From Tropicimonas aquimaris (GTDB lineage Bacteria > Pseudomonadota > Alphaproteobacteria > Rhodobacterales > Rhodobacteraceae): a stretch of DNA of 64,000 nucleotides. Location of the stretch: assembly GCF_042676185.1 (NCBI RefSeq), contig NZ_JBHTJT010000002.1, positions 62,001-126,000 of the forward strand. Direction: 5' to 3'. Below, one piece after another: positions 31,058 to 40,026 of this stretch (the stretch's first letter is position 1; each line of letters begins with the position of its first letter). The translations under genes were made by a program, and so were the position numbers. The notes beneath the pieces were generated by a model that saw only the letters and a list, made by a program, of their open reading frames with translations, did no database searches and was not told where the DNA came from.

Positions 31058-32116
31058 TCAGCGCAGGCGCAGGTCTGTCTCGTCGTCGAACAGGTAGGCC
31101 TTCTCGACCGGAAAGCGGACGCCCACACGGGCCCCGGCCTCGGTGCGGAAATCGCCCCGTTCCTCTACGATCAGCCGCTCACCCGAGGGCGAGACCAGGT
31201 AGGTATAGGAAACGCCGCCGAGCGCCTCGGTCAGCTCGACATGGTGGCTCTCGCCCGCGGGATCGAGCTCGAGATGCTCCGGCCGCAGCCCGAGGCTCAC
31301 CTTGCGCCCGTCTTCCGGCATGTTCACCGGAAGCCCGATATCGGCCTTCAGGCCCGGCACGGACACCTTTCCGCCCGAGATCTGTGCATCAAGGAAGTTC
31401 ATCGCCGGCGAGCCGATGAACCCGGCCACGAAGCGGTTGTCCGGGTCGCGATAGAGATCCATCGGCCGGCCGACCTGCTCGATCCGGCCATCGCGCAGCA
31501 CGACGATCTTCTTGGCCAGGGTCATCGCCTCGGTCTGGTCGTGGGTGACGTAGATCATCGTCGCCCCGATCTCCTTGTGAAGGCGCGCGATCTCGACCCT
31601 CATCTCCACCCGCAGCTCTGCATCGAGGTTCGACAGCGGCTCGTCGAACAGGAAGACCTCCGGCCCCCGAACGATCGCCCGCCCGATCGCCACCCGCTGC
31701 CGCTGGCCACCGGAGAGCGCCTTCGGCCGCCGGTCGAGATAGGGGTCGAGCTTGAGGATATCGGCGGCATGCCCGACCTTTTCAGCGATCACCTCCTTCG
31801 GGTGGCCCGTCATCTTCAGGCCAAAGCCCATATTCTCCGCCACCGTCATGTGCGGGTAGAGCGCGTAGGTCTGGAACACCATCGCCACGCCGCGTTCGGA
31901 CGGGTCCATCCGGGTCACGTCGCGCTCGCCTATGCGGATCGAGCCTTCCGTGGTCTCCTCCAACCCCGCCACCATCCGCAGCAGGGTGGACTTGCCACAG
32001 CCCGACGGCCCGACAAACACGCAGAACTCGCCGTCCTCGATCTCCAGGTCGACACCGTGGATCACCTCCACCTGTCCGAACCTCTTGATCACGTTTCTCA
32101 ATACAACTCCGGTCAT
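31058..32116 (-). CDS. ABC transporter ATP-binding protein, UgpC/MsmK-type (galactoside import)
   Basis: 352-aa ATPase subunit of a sugar importer. Walker A GPSGCGKST (about 37-45), Q-loop VFQTYALYPHM, signature LSGGQRQR, Walker B VFLFDEPLSNLD and switch His in YVTHDQTEAMTL are all present. A C-terminal OB regulatory domain (from about 235) is as in MalK/UgpC. Its ATG overlaps the IclR gene's stop (ATGA), so it is co-transcribed with the regulator and not with the permeases it should energise, which lie on the opposite strand. It may also serve other importers. Confidence 0.9.
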   Translation of the reverse strand: MTGVVLRNVIKRFGQVEVIHGVDLEIEDGEFCVFVGPSGCGKSTLLRMVAGLEETTEGSIRIGERDVTRMDPSERGVAMVFQTYALYPHMTVAENMGFGLKMTGHPKEVIAEKVGHAADILKLDPYLDRRPKALSGGQRQRVAIGRAIVRGPEVFLFDEPLSNLDAELRVEMRVEIARLHKEIGATMIYVTHDQTEAMTLAKKIVVLRDGRIEQVGRPMDLYRDPDNRFVAGFIGSPAMNFLDAQISGGKVSVPGLKADIGLPVNMPEDGRKVSLGLRPEHLELDPAGESHHVELTEALGGVSYTYLVSPSGERLIVEERGDFRTEAGARVGVRFPVEKAYLFDDETDLRLR

Positions 32117-32919
32117 ACGGCCCTGCCCTCCCGTTCCGTTTCGCCTTCCACCGGGAACTCCCAGTGAGACGCCTCCCTGGACACCTGATCGACGGTCTGG
32201 CGCAGCCGCGGCACGAGGCCCTCCAGCCGCCGAATATCCGTCTGAACCGTGGTGCCGCTGATGCTGACCGCCCCGAGCACCCGCCCGTCGGCAGCGCGCA
32301 CCGGCACCGCCACGGCAATGGCGCCCGGTTCGTGTTCCTCTCGCTCCCGCGCGTAGCCGCGGGCGCGGGTCCGCTCCAGCGCCTGCCGCAGAACTGCGGC
32401 GCTTCCGAGTGTTGTCGGCGTGAATCGGTAGTAACTCTGCTGCCCCAATGCCGCTTCGAGTTCGTGCTCAGGCAGATGCGCCAGCATGGCCTTGCCGAGT
32501 GCCGTGCAATAGGCCGGTCCGACCTTGCCCGCGTCGGAATAGGTCGCCGCACTCTCCCGCGCGTTCCGACGGTCGAGGTAGAGCACGTAGCCGTAATCCA
32601 TCTGGGCAAGGAACACCGTCAGCCCGGTCTCGGCGGAGAGTTGGTCCAGAAATGGCCGCGCAACGGGGGCCAGCGAGGCCTGTCGCCAGGCGGCATGGGC
32701 CAGACGCACCAACCGCACGCCGAGCGAATAGGCCCCCGTCTCCGGATTCTGCACAAGCATGTTCTGGCTGACCAGCGTTTGAGCGAGCCGATAGAGCGTG
32801 GCTTTCGGCAGGGCGCTCATCCGGTGCAGCTCCGCAAAGCGGATGGGCCGCTCCTGCGCCGCGACCAGGTCGAGGACGCTCAAGGCTTTTCCGACCGTTC
32901 CGTCGCCGCCGTCAGACAT
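32113..32919 (-). CDS. IclR-family transcriptional regulator
   Basis: 268-aa IclR protein: an N-terminal winged helix (VGKALSVLDLVAAQERPIRFAELHRMSALPKATLYRLAQTLV, about 8-48) and a C-terminal effector-binding GAF-like domain (about 80-255). The Cys-containing pocket region GKVGPAYCTALGKAMLAHL is typical of the family. The ATG at 32919 has GGAGGAAATGTC, a strong ribosome-binding site; the longer frame is unlikely. It is divergent from the galactoside operon across 153 bp that contain two palindromes, the expected operator. The inducer is probably galactose or a pathway intermediate (inference). Confidence 0.9.
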   Translation of the reverse strand: MSDGGDGTVGKALSVLDLVAAQERPIRFAELHRMSALPKATLYRLAQTLVSQNMLVQNPETGAYSLGVRLVRLAHAAWRQASLAPVARPFLDQLSAETGLTVFLAQMDYGYVLYLDRRNARESAATYSDAGKVGPAYCTALGKAMLAHLPEHELEAALGQQSYYRFTPTTLGSAAVLRQALERTRARGYAREREEHEPGAIAVAVPVRAADGRVLGAVSISGTTVQTDIRRLEGLVPRLRQTVDQVSREASHWEFPVEGETEREGRAV

Positions 32920-32979
32920 GACATTTCCTCCCTGCCGAATTGCCGCGGACAAGGGCCCTGCAGGCGTTCGACTGTTGAC

Positions 32980-33006
32980 AACTCTAGGCGATTCGCGGTT
33001 AGAGTT
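32980..33006. promoter_or_regulatory. Palindrome 1 in the iclR / galactoside divergent region
   Basis: Perfect inverted repeat AACTCTA - 13 nt - TAGAGTT. A TTGACA (32975-32980) abuts its left arm and would be a good -35 element. It lies 93-67 nt upstream of the substrate-binding-protein start. Possible operator for IclR or another regulator. Confidence 0.5.
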
Positions 33007-33019
33007 TCAATATTCAAAA

Positions 33020-33044
33020 TGCAGTTTCATATAATGGAACTACA
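33020..33044. promoter_or_regulatory. IclR-type operator overlapping a TATAAT box
   Basis: Inverted repeat with arms TGCAGTTTCA and TGGAACTACA around a 5-nt TATAA centre (8 of 10 positions paired). It resembles IclR-family operators, which favour GTTTC/GGAAC half-sites. A perfect TATAAT (33030-33035) lies in its centre, 38 nt before the substrate-binding-protein ATG, so a bound repressor would block the promoter. Confidence 0.6.
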
Positions 33045-33072
33045 TTGAGAAGCGCAAACGGGAGGAAACCAA

Positions 33073-34311
33073 ATGCGTTCCATCTTTACCGTGTCGGTCT
33101 CGGCGATTGCCGTGATCGCGGGATCGGCTGCCTTCGCGCAGGAACGGACCGTCAAGTATTACGGCGACTTTGACCCGGCGCCGCTGGCAGCCATGCAGGA
33201 AGTCATCGCCGACTTCGAAGCCGCGAACCCGGACATCAAGATCGAGTTCCAGAACTTCGACCACGAAGGCTACAAGACCTCGATCCGCAACTTCCTGACC
33301 GCGGAAGCGCCGGATCTCGCCAACTGGTACGCCGGCAACCGCATGGCGCCCTTCGTCAATTCCGGGCAGTTCATGGATGTCTCGGATGTCTGGGAAGAGC
33401 ACGGCCTCAAGGAGTCTCTCGCCTCCGCCCTGCCCTCGATGACCATCGACGGCAAGCAGTGGGGCGTGCCCTATACCTACTACCAGTGGGGCATCTATTA
33501 TAACAAGGAAGCCTATGCCGCCGCCGGCGTCGAGGTTCCGGAGACCTGGGACCAGTTCATCGAGAACTGCGCCGCCTTCAAGGAAGCCGGCATCGACTGC
33601 GTGACCACGGGCACCAAGGCGCTGTGGCCCGGAGCCGGCATCTTCGACTATCTGAACATGCGGACCAACGGCTATGAGTTCCACATGGCGCTCGCCAACG
33701 GCGAGGTCGAATGGACCGACGACCGCGTGAAGGCGACCTTCGCCGAATGGGCCAAACTGGTGGAACCGGGCTACATCACCCAGAACCACGCCGCGCTCGA
33801 CTGGCAGGATGCCGCCGCGCTTCTCGTGCAGGGCAAGGCCGCGAACTACGTCATGGGCAACTTCGCAGTCGCCGTCTTCAAGGAAGGCGGGATGACCGAC
33901 GAGACCCTGGGCTTCCTGCCCTTCCCGACGATCAACCCCGACGTGCCGCGCGCCGAAGAAGCGCCGACCGATACCGTGCACATCCCGTCGGGCGCCTCGA
34001 ACGTGGAAGACGCCAAGAAGTTCCTGGCCTATCTCGCCGGCCCCGAGGCCCAGACCAAGATCAACGCGGCCATGGGCCAGCTGCCGATCAACAAGGACGC
34101 CTCCGTCAACGAGGACGACCCGTTCATCAAGGCCGGCTTCGAGCTTCTGTCGACCACCCCGGGCGGCATCGCGCAGTTCTTCGACCGCGACGCGCCGGCC
34201 GAGATGGCCAAGATGGGCATGGAAGGCTTCCAGCAGTACATGGTGCAGCCGGATCAGCTCGACAACATCCTCGAGCGGCTGGAGAAAGCGCGTCAGCGCA
34301 TCTACAAATAG
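33073..34311 (+). CDS. ABC sugar-binding protein (galactoside importer)
   Basis: 412-aa periplasmic extracellular solute-binding protein family 1. A clear signal peptide (MRSIFTVSVSAIAVIAGSAAFA, cleavage near Gln23) precedes the mature protein, which has the two-lobe pattern, for example VKYYGDFDPAPLAAMQEVIADFEAANPDIKIEF and GVPYTYYQWGIYYNKEAYAAAG. GGGAGGAAAC precedes the ATG. First gene of the plus-strand operon; a strong hairpin follows, which commonly keeps the binding protein's mRNA more abundant than the rest. The ligand is inferred as an alpha- or beta-galactoside from the downstream enzymes. Confidence 0.9.
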   Translation: MRSIFTVSVSAIAVIAGSAAFAQERTVKYYGDFDPAPLAAMQEVIADFEAANPDIKIEFQNFDHEGYKTSIRNFLTAEAPDLANWYAGNRMAPFVNSGQFMDVSDVWEEHGLKESLASALPSMTIDGKQWGVPYTYYQWGIYYNKEAYAAAGVEVPETWDQFIENCAAFKEAGIDCVTTGTKALWPGAGIFDYLNMRTNGYEFHMALANGEVEWTDDRVKATFAEWAKLVEPGYITQNHAALDWQDAAALLVQGKAANYVMGNFAVAVFKEGGMTDETLGFLPFPTINPDVPRAEEAPTDTVHIPSGASNVEDAKKFLAYLAGPEAQTKINAAMGQLPINKDASVNEDDPFIKAGFELLSTTPGGIAQFFDRDAPAEMAKMGMEGFQQYMVQPDQLDNILERLEKARQRIYK

Positions 34312-34327
34312 GCATCGCGCCTGATCC

Positions 34328-34354
34328 CGTGTGGCCGGTTGATCCGGCCACACG
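34328..34354 (+). other. Strong hairpin downstream of the binding-protein gene
   Basis: 11-bp perfect stem CGTGTGGCCGG/CCGGCCACACG with a 5-nt loop, 17 nt past the binding-protein stop and 58 nt before the first permease. It lacks a U-tract, so it is best read as an RNA-stability or partial attenuator element. Confidence 0.7.
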
Positions 34355-34411
34355 CGTCCCGTCGGCCACGCGTCGACCATCGGTCCATCCAACAATCGAA
34401 GGGGTGCGCGC

Positions 34412-35335
34412 ATGACCCACGCAGGCACGCAATCGCGTCCGCAGCATCGCTCCTGGTGGCGCGAGAACCAACAGAAGCTGACGCCCTACATCTTCCTGAT
34501 CCCCGGCGTCATCTTCTTCCTGGTCTACGTCATCATCCCGATATTCGAGAGCTTCTGGCTCTCCGGGTTCGACTGGGACGGACTGGGCGAAAGGGAATGG
34601 ATCGGCCTCGCGAACTACCAGGAACTGTTCGACGACGACGCCTTCTACACCTCGCTCAAGAACAACGTGATCTGGCTGGTGCTCTACATGCTCGCCGTGC
34701 CGGCAGGCCTCGGAATCGCGATCTTCCTGAACCAGAAGGTCCGCGGCATCCGCGCCTACAAATCCCTGTTCTTCTTCCCCTTCGTGATCTCGCAGGTTGT
34801 CGTGGGCCTGATCTTCGCCTGGTTCTATGCGCCCAACTTCGGCCTCTTCTACAAGCTGATCGAATGGGCGACCGGCTCCGGCATCGCGGTGCTCGCCGAC
34901 CCGGACCTGGTGACCTACGGCATCATCGCAGCCGGTCTCTGGCCGCAGATCGCCTATTGCATGATCCTCTACCTCACCGGCCTGAACGCCGTGGATCCCG
35001 AGCAGATCGAGGCCGCACGTCTCGACGCCGCCAAGGGCTTCAAGATGCTCTGGTACGTGATCCTGCCGCAGCTGCGCCCGGCCACCTTCATGGCCGTGGT
35101 CGTGACGGTCATCGGTGCGCTGCGTTCCTTCGACCTTGTGTCGATCATGACCGACGGCGGCCCGTTCGGCTCCAGCCGCGTGCTCAGCTTCTACATGTAC
35201 GAGCAGGCGCTCTCTGAATACGGCTACCGCATGGGCTACGGCGCCGCCATCGCGGTTGTTCTCTTCCTCATCATGATGGTCTTCATCTCCGGCTTCATCT
35301 GGAAGATGGTCGACGACGAACGGAAAGGGCTCTGA
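34412..35335 (+). CDS. ABC sugar transporter permease, subunit 1
   Basis: 307-aa MalF/UgpA-type permease with about six transmembrane segments, the first at LTPYIFLIPGVIFFLVYVIIP (about 18-38). The conserved cytoplasmic EAA loop is EAARLDAAKGFKMLWYVILPQLRPAT. AAGGGG precedes the ATG. It pairs with the second permease one nucleotide downstream. Import complex with the binding protein and the divergent ATPase. Confidence 0.9.
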   Translation: MTHAGTQSRPQHRSWWRENQQKLTPYIFLIPGVIFFLVYVIIPIFESFWLSGFDWDGLGEREWIGLANYQELFDDDAFYTSLKNNVIWLVLYMLAVPAGLGIAIFLNQKVRGIRAYKSLFFFPFVISQVVVGLIFAWFYAPNFGLFYKLIEWATGSGIAVLADPDLVTYGIIAAGLWPQIAYCMILYLTGLNAVDPEQIEAARLDAAKGFKMLWYVILPQLRPATFMAVVVTVIGALRSFDLVSIMTDGGPFGSSRVLSFYMYEQALSEYGYRMGYGAAIAVVLFLIMMVFISGFIWKMVDDERKGL

Positions 35336-35336
35336 C

Positions 35337-36182
35337 ATGTTCCCCCGTCCCATCGAACAGCAATCTCGCGCGGTCCAGGTCGGCTACAAGATCGCCCTCC
35401 CGCTGGCGCTGATCCTGTGGCTGCTACCGCTGATCGGCGTGGCGATCACCAGCGTGAAGCCCGCATCCGACCTGGCGGCCGGCAACTACTTCGGCCTGCC
35501 CTCCGCGCTGGCCTTCTCCAACTACGGCGACGTGTTCACCAACTCGCCGATCGGCCAGTACATCTGGAACTCCTTCAAGGTGACGATCCCCACCGTTATC
35601 GGCACGCTGATCCTGAGCTGCCTGACCGGCTTCGCGCTCGGCATCTACAGGTTCCGCGGCAACATCTGGATCTTTTTCATGTTCGTCGCGGGCAACTTCG
35701 TGCCGTTCCAGATCCTGATGGTCCCGGTCCGTGACATGACCGTGAACCTCGGCCTCTACAACACCACCACCGGTTTGGTGCTGTTCCACGTCGCCTTCCA
35801 GACCGGCTTCTGCACTCTCTTCATGCGCAACTTCATCCGTGCCCTGCCGAAGGAGCTGATCGAAGCGGCGCGGGTCGAGGGGGTCAGCGAGTTCCAGATC
35901 TTCTGGTACGTCGTGCTGCCGCTGATGAAGCCTGCCATCGCGGCCCTTGCGGTACTGATCTTCACCTTCATCTGGAACGACTATTTCTGGGCAACGGTTC
36001 TGACCACTTCCAAGGAAACCCAGCCCGTCACCGCCGGTCTCTACTCGCTCAACGGCCAGTGGATCGCGCAATGGCAGCTCGTTTCGGCCGGCGCCATCAT
36101 CGCCGCCCTGCCGCCGGTGGCCATGTTCTTCCTGATGCAGCGGCACTTCATCGCCGGCCTGACCCTCGGAGCCGTGAAATGA
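35337..36182 (+). CDS. ABC sugar transporter permease, subunit 2
   Basis: 281-aa MalG/UgpE-type permease with six transmembrane segments, starting KIALPLALILWLLPLIGVAIT (about 15-35). The EAA loop is EAARVEGVSEFQIFWYVVLPLMKPAI, and the C-terminus is the usual MQRHFIAGLTLGAVK, which fits the ATPase contact. Its stop codon overlaps the alpha-galactosidase start (ATGA). Confidence 0.9.
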   Translation: MFPRPIEQQSRAVQVGYKIALPLALILWLLPLIGVAITSVKPASDLAAGNYFGLPSALAFSNYGDVFTNSPIGQYIWNSFKVTIPTVIGTLILSCLTGFALGIYRFRGNIWIFFMFVAGNFVPFQILMVPVRDMTVNLGLYNTTTGLVLFHVAFQTGFCTLFMRNFIRALPKELIEAARVEGVSEFQIFWYVVLPLMKPAIAALAVLIFTFIWNDYFWATVLTTSKETQPVTAGLYSLNGQWIAQWQLVSAGAIIAALPPVAMFFLMQRHFIAGLTLGAVK

Positions 36183-38263
36183 CACGAACCTGGCGGCTCG
36201 ACACGCCACGCCAGACGCTGGTGCTCGGAGCCCGATCCGACAGGCTGGCGGAAGTGATCTACTGGGGGGCAAACCTGCCCGAGAACGAGGACCTCGCGGT
36301 CCTCGTTTCCGCCTGCGAGCTCGACGTGACTGGCGGGATGATCGACCGCAACCCGGATCTCTCGATCTGCCCGGAGACCTCGCGCACCTTTCCCGGCCAG
36401 CCCGGAATGGAAATCGCCGAGGCCGACGGCACGCCGCTCGCCCCCGCGTTCCGCTTAGTCTCCGCGGAGGAAGCCCCGGGCCGGCTGACGCTCAGCTACG
36501 CAGACTCCGCCCTCGGACTGCGTTACAGCGCGCATTTCGAGACCACTGCGGACAGCGACATGATCGCGGCCCGCGCCGCTGTCGAGGCCGACCGGCCGCT
36601 GCGCCTGAACTGGCTTGCCGCCCCGGTGCTGCCCGCACCGCAGAACGCGACCGAGATGATCGATTTCGCCGGCCGCTGGATCGGCGAGTTCCGCCCCGTC
36701 CGCACACCCTGGGACGCGGGGATCCGGATGCGCGACAACCGCACCGGGCGTACCGACCACGCGCATTTCCCGGGCCTGATCCTGCCCTGCGTTGGCGCAA
36801 CCAACACCATGGGCGCGGCATATGCGCTGCATTATGGCTGGTCCGGCGGGCACAGGATGCTCGCAGAGGAGCTGCCGGACGGGCGCCGCCAGGTCCAGTT
36901 CGGCCATGCCGCCCATACCGAGCACGCGCCCGCCACACGTTTCGAGACGTCGACGCTCTACGCCACCTTCTCGGACACCGGCCTCAACGGCTGCGCCACC
37001 AGCTTCCAACGCCACCTGCGCGACCACCTCGTCACCTGGCCGCATCCCGAGCGGCCGCGCCCGGTGCACTACAATTGCTGGGAGGCGATCTATTTCGACC
37101 ACGACATCCCGACCCTCCGGCAGATCGCCGACAGGGCGGCCGCGCTCGGCGCCGAGCGGTTCGTGCTGGACGACGGCTGGTTCGGGCTGCGCGACGACGA
37201 CACGTCCTCCCTGGGCGACTGGGCCATCGACCCGCGGAAGTACCCCGAGGGTCTCGGGCCACTGATCGATCACATCCACGGCCTCGGCATGACCTTCGGG
37301 ATCTGGTTCGAGCCGGAGATGGTCAACGAAGACAGCGACCTTTTCCGCGCCCATCCCGACTGGCGGCTCGGCCCGGCGGAGCAGATCCCCGGCCGGCAGC
37401 AGATGGTGCTCGACATGGCCCGGGAGGATGTGCGCGACCACCTCTTCGGCAAGATCTCGGCCGTGCTCGGCGGCTACGCGATCGACTACGTGAAATGGGA
37501 CCACAACCGCGTCCTGCCAGCACCCGACGCCGCACAGGCGCGCGGTTTCTACGCCCTGCTCGACCGGCTGCGCGCCGCGCATCCCGACGTCGAGTTCGAA
37601 AGCTGCTCCTCGGGCGGCGGGAGGATCGATTTCGGCGTCATGCGGCGCGCGCAGCGGGTCTGGCTGTCGGACAGCAACGACGCGCTGGAACGGATGCGCA
37701 TCCAGCACGAGGCGGCGCTGTTCCTGCCTCTCGCCGTCACCGGCTCGCATGTCGGGCCGCGGCATTGCCACACCTCGGGGCGCACCATCGACATTCGCTG
37801 CCGTGCCTGGGTCGCCGCCCAGCGACACATGGGCTTCGAGATGGACCCGCGAGAGCTCTCCGACGAGGAGGCCTCCGTGCTGAAGCAGGTCACCGGCTGG
37901 TGGAAGGCCAACCGCGACTGGATGCGCGGGGCGGATATCCTGCGGCTCGATCACGCCGACCCCACGCTGATCGCCGAGGAGCAGCTTGCACGCGACGGCA
38001 GCCGATTTGTCGTCTTTGCCGGCCGCGCGGCGAGCCCGGCACAGATCGCCCCGCGTCCGCTGCAACTGACCGGGCTCGAGCCTGCCGCCCGCTACCGGGT
38101 GGACCTCGCGAACCGAGCGGACGTGGTCGGCCTCTCGCGCGGCACCCCGGCGCTCAAGGCCGGGCCGCTCGAGATGAGCGGCGCCGCGCTGATGCAGGCC
38201 GGGCTGGCCCTGCCGTGGAGCTTCCCCGAAACCATCTGGGTCATCGAGGGCCAAAGGCTCTGA
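36179..38263 (+). CDS. GH36 alpha-galactosidase
   Basis: 694-aa cytoplasmic retaining alpha-galactosidase of family GH36, which splits alpha-1,6-galactosides such as melibiose or raffinose. The nucleophile Asp441 is in YVKWDHNR and the acid/base Asp498 in WLSDSND. The family markers FVLDDGWFG (about 328-336), FGIWFEPEMVN (about 373-383) and the ESCSSGGGRIDFG loop are present. No signal peptide. The ATG at 36179 overlaps the permease stop. The frame is open further upstream, but that part is inside the permease gene. Confidence 0.93.
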   Translation: MTRTWRLDTPRQTLVLGARSDRLAEVIYWGANLPENEDLAVLVSACELDVTGGMIDRNPDLSICPETSRTFPGQPGMEIAEADGTPLAPAFRLVSAEEAPGRLTLSYADSALGLRYSAHFETTADSDMIAARAAVEADRPLRLNWLAAPVLPAPQNATEMIDFAGRWIGEFRPVRTPWDAGIRMRDNRTGRTDHAHFPGLILPCVGATNTMGAAYALHYGWSGGHRMLAEELPDGRRQVQFGHAAHTEHAPATRFETSTLYATFSDTGLNGCATSFQRHLRDHLVTWPHPERPRPVHYNCWEAIYFDHDIPTLRQIADRAAALGAERFVLDDGWFGLRDDDTSSLGDWAIDPRKYPEGLGPLIDHIHGLGMTFGIWFEPEMVNEDSDLFRAHPDWRLGPAEQIPGRQQMVLDMAREDVRDHLFGKISAVLGGYAIDYVKWDHNRVLPAPDAAQARGFYALLDRLRAAHPDVEFESCSSGGGRIDFGVMRRAQRVWLSDSNDALERMRIQHEAALFLPLAVTGSHVGPRHCHTSGRTIDIRCRAWVAAQRHMGFEMDPRELSDEEASVLKQVTGWWKANRDWMRGADILRLDHADPTLIAEEQLARDGSRFVVFAGRAASPAQIAPRPLQLTGLEPAARYRVDLANRADVVGLSRGTPALKAGPLEMSGAALMQAGLALPWSFPETIWVIEGQRL

Positions 38264-38350
38264 TATGCCCCGCGCGACCGTCCGTCTCGTTGCATTTTCC
38301 GCGCGGTGGCGCACGCATGGAGCGCATGGAGCATTGCCGAGGAGACTCGC

Positions 38351-39121
38351 ATGAGCGACCACCCGATCTTTCCCGACCTCGCAGGAGCCTCGGTGTTCAT
38401 CACCGGCGGCGGCTCGGGCATCGGAGCGGACCTGACCGAGGGCTTCCTGCAGCAGGGCAGCCGCGTGGCTTTCGTGCAGCGCTCGGACGCCAGCGCGTTT
38501 TGCAACGAGATGGAGCGCCGGACGGGCAACCGTCCGCTGTTCCTGCCCTGCGACATAACCGACACCGCCGGCCTCAAGTCCGCCATCGAGGCGGCCGCGC
38601 AGGCGCATGGTCCGGTGCGGGTGCTGATCAACAACGCCGCCAATGACCAGCGGCACGAGACGCTGGAGATCGACGAGGCGTTCTGGGACGCCTCGATGGC
38701 GATCAATCTCAAGTCCTACTTCTTCGCCGCTCAGGCGGTGATCCCGGGGATGCAGGCCGCCGGCGGCGGGTCGATCGTCAACATGTCTTCGATCAGCTAC
38801 ATGATGGCGGACTGTGGCTATGCCCCCTACATCACCGCGAATGCCGGCATCACCGGGCTGACGCGCACGCTGGCGCGCGAATTCGGCCCCGACAACATCC
38901 GCGCCAATGCGGTGATGCCGGGCATGGTGGTGACCGACCGGCAACTCGAGAAGTGGTTGACGCCGGAAAACATGGAGGCACAGATCGACCGGCAGTGCCT
39001 CAAGCGAACACTTTCGCCCGACGACATGGTAGGGGGCGTTCTTTTTCTCGCATCCAGCGCGTCTGCGGCCATGACGGCGCAGGCGCTGGTGCTCGACGGT
39101 GGGGTGGTGACGACAGGATGA
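38351..39121 (+). CDS. SDR-family dehydrogenase, probable galactose 1-dehydrogenase, Lys replaced by Asn
   Basis: 256-aa short-chain dehydrogenase. The NAD(P)-binding motif TGGGSGIG is at 18-25, VLINNAAN at 91-98, catalytic-region SSIS at 146-149 and Tyr160 in YAPYITANAG. In the YxxxK motif the Lys is Asn164 (codon AAT). Context with kinase, aldolase and lactonase suggests oxidation of galactose to galactonolactone. GAGGAG is 6 nt upstream of the ATG. The stop overlaps the next gene by 4 nt. The altered motif may be a feature of its own subfamily; it makes the assignment less sure. Confidence 0.78.
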   Translation: MSDHPIFPDLAGASVFITGGGSGIGADLTEGFLQQGSRVAFVQRSDASAFCNEMERRTGNRPLFLPCDITDTAGLKSAIEAAAQAHGPVRVLINNAANDQRHETLEIDEAFWDASMAINLKSYFFAAQAVIPGMQAAGGGSIVNMSSISYMMADCGYAPYITANAGITGLTRTLAREFGPDNIRANAVMPGMVVTDRQLEKWLTPENMEAQIDRQCLKRTLSPDDMVGGVLFLASSASAAMTAQALVLDGGVVTTG

Positions 39122-40026
39122 ACAGACTGGACTGGATCGCGGTTGACTGGGGCACCTCGTCGCTCCGGGCCTGGGGGATCGGCACGGACGGGTCCGTGCT
39201 CTGGGCCGAAAGCTCGCCGACCGGCATGGGCGGCCTCGCACCGGAGCAGTTCGAGCCGACCTTCCTGGCGCTGGTCGCCCCGCATGTCGGCCCCTCGAAG
39301 CGGATCGAGGCGATCGCCTGCGGCATGGTCGGCGCGCGGCAGGGCTGGGCCGAGGCAGGCTACCGAGCGGTGCCTTGCACCCCGCTCTCTCCCGATCTAA
39401 CCGCCGCCCCGACGAGCGACCCGCGCCTGAGCTTCCGGATCATCGGCGGGCTCAGCCAGGCCGATCCGGCCGATGTGATGCGCGGCGAGGAAACCCAGAT
39501 CGCCGGCTTCCAGGCGCTCAACCCGAAGTTCGACGGCGTGATCTGCCTGCCCGGCACCCACAGCAAGTGGGTCCATGTCAGCGCGGGCGAGGTCGTGAGC
39601 TTCCAGACCTTCATGACCGGCGAGCTCTTTGCCGCGCTCGCCGGCCACACCGTGCTGCGCCATTCGGTCGGCGGCGAGGACTGGGACGACGACGCCTTTG
39701 CCGAGGCCGTGGACGACGCGGTCTCGCGCCCCGAGAAGCTGGCCGCGCGCCTTTTCGGCCTGCGCGCGGAAGGGCTGCTCAAGGGCCTGCCCGCGGCCGC
39801 CGCGCGGGCGCGGCTCTCGGGCCTGCTGATCGGAGCGGAACTCGCCGCCGCCCGCCCCTACTGGCTGGGCCAGAATATCGCCATCGTCGGTGCCACCGGG
39901 ATCTCCGGACGCTACGGCGCGGCGCTGTCCGGCCTTGGGGTCACGGCGACGCTGGCCGATGGCGACGCAATGGTCCTGAAGGGCCTGATCGTCGCCCGGT
40001 CGAACACCACGGAGACACCCACATGA
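39118..40026 (+). CDS. dgoK: 2-keto-3-deoxygalactonokinase DgoK
   Basis: 302-aa kinase of the FGGY-like/DgoK family, phosphorylating 2-keto-3-deoxygalactonate at C6. The ATP/sugar motif WIAVDWGTSSLRAW is at 6-19. CLPGTHSKWVHVSAGEVVSFQTFMTGELFAAL and IVGATGISGRYG match DgoK. The ATG overlaps the SDR stop (ATGA) and the stop overlaps the aldolase start. The product goes to DgoA. Confidence 0.9.
   Translation: MNRLDWIAVDWGTSSLRAWGIGTDGSVLWAESSPTGMGGLAPEQFEPTFLALVAPHVGPSKRIEAIACGMVGARQGWAEAGYRAVPCTPLSPDLTAAPTSDPRLSFRIIGGLSQADPADVMRGEETQIAGFQALNPKFDGVICLPGTHSKWVHVSAGEVVSFQTFMTGELFAALAGHTVLRHSVGGEDWDDDAFAEAVDDAVSRPEKLAARLFGLRAEGLLKGLPAAAARARLSGLLIGAELAAARPYWLGQNIAIVGATGISGRYGAALSGLGVTATLADGDAMVLKGLIVARSNTTETPT

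Noticed and set aside
36455..39241. 928-codon minus-strand open frame opposite the galactosidase and SDR
   Set aside because: Shadow of the operon; the residue mix is unlike a folded protein and no motif is seen.
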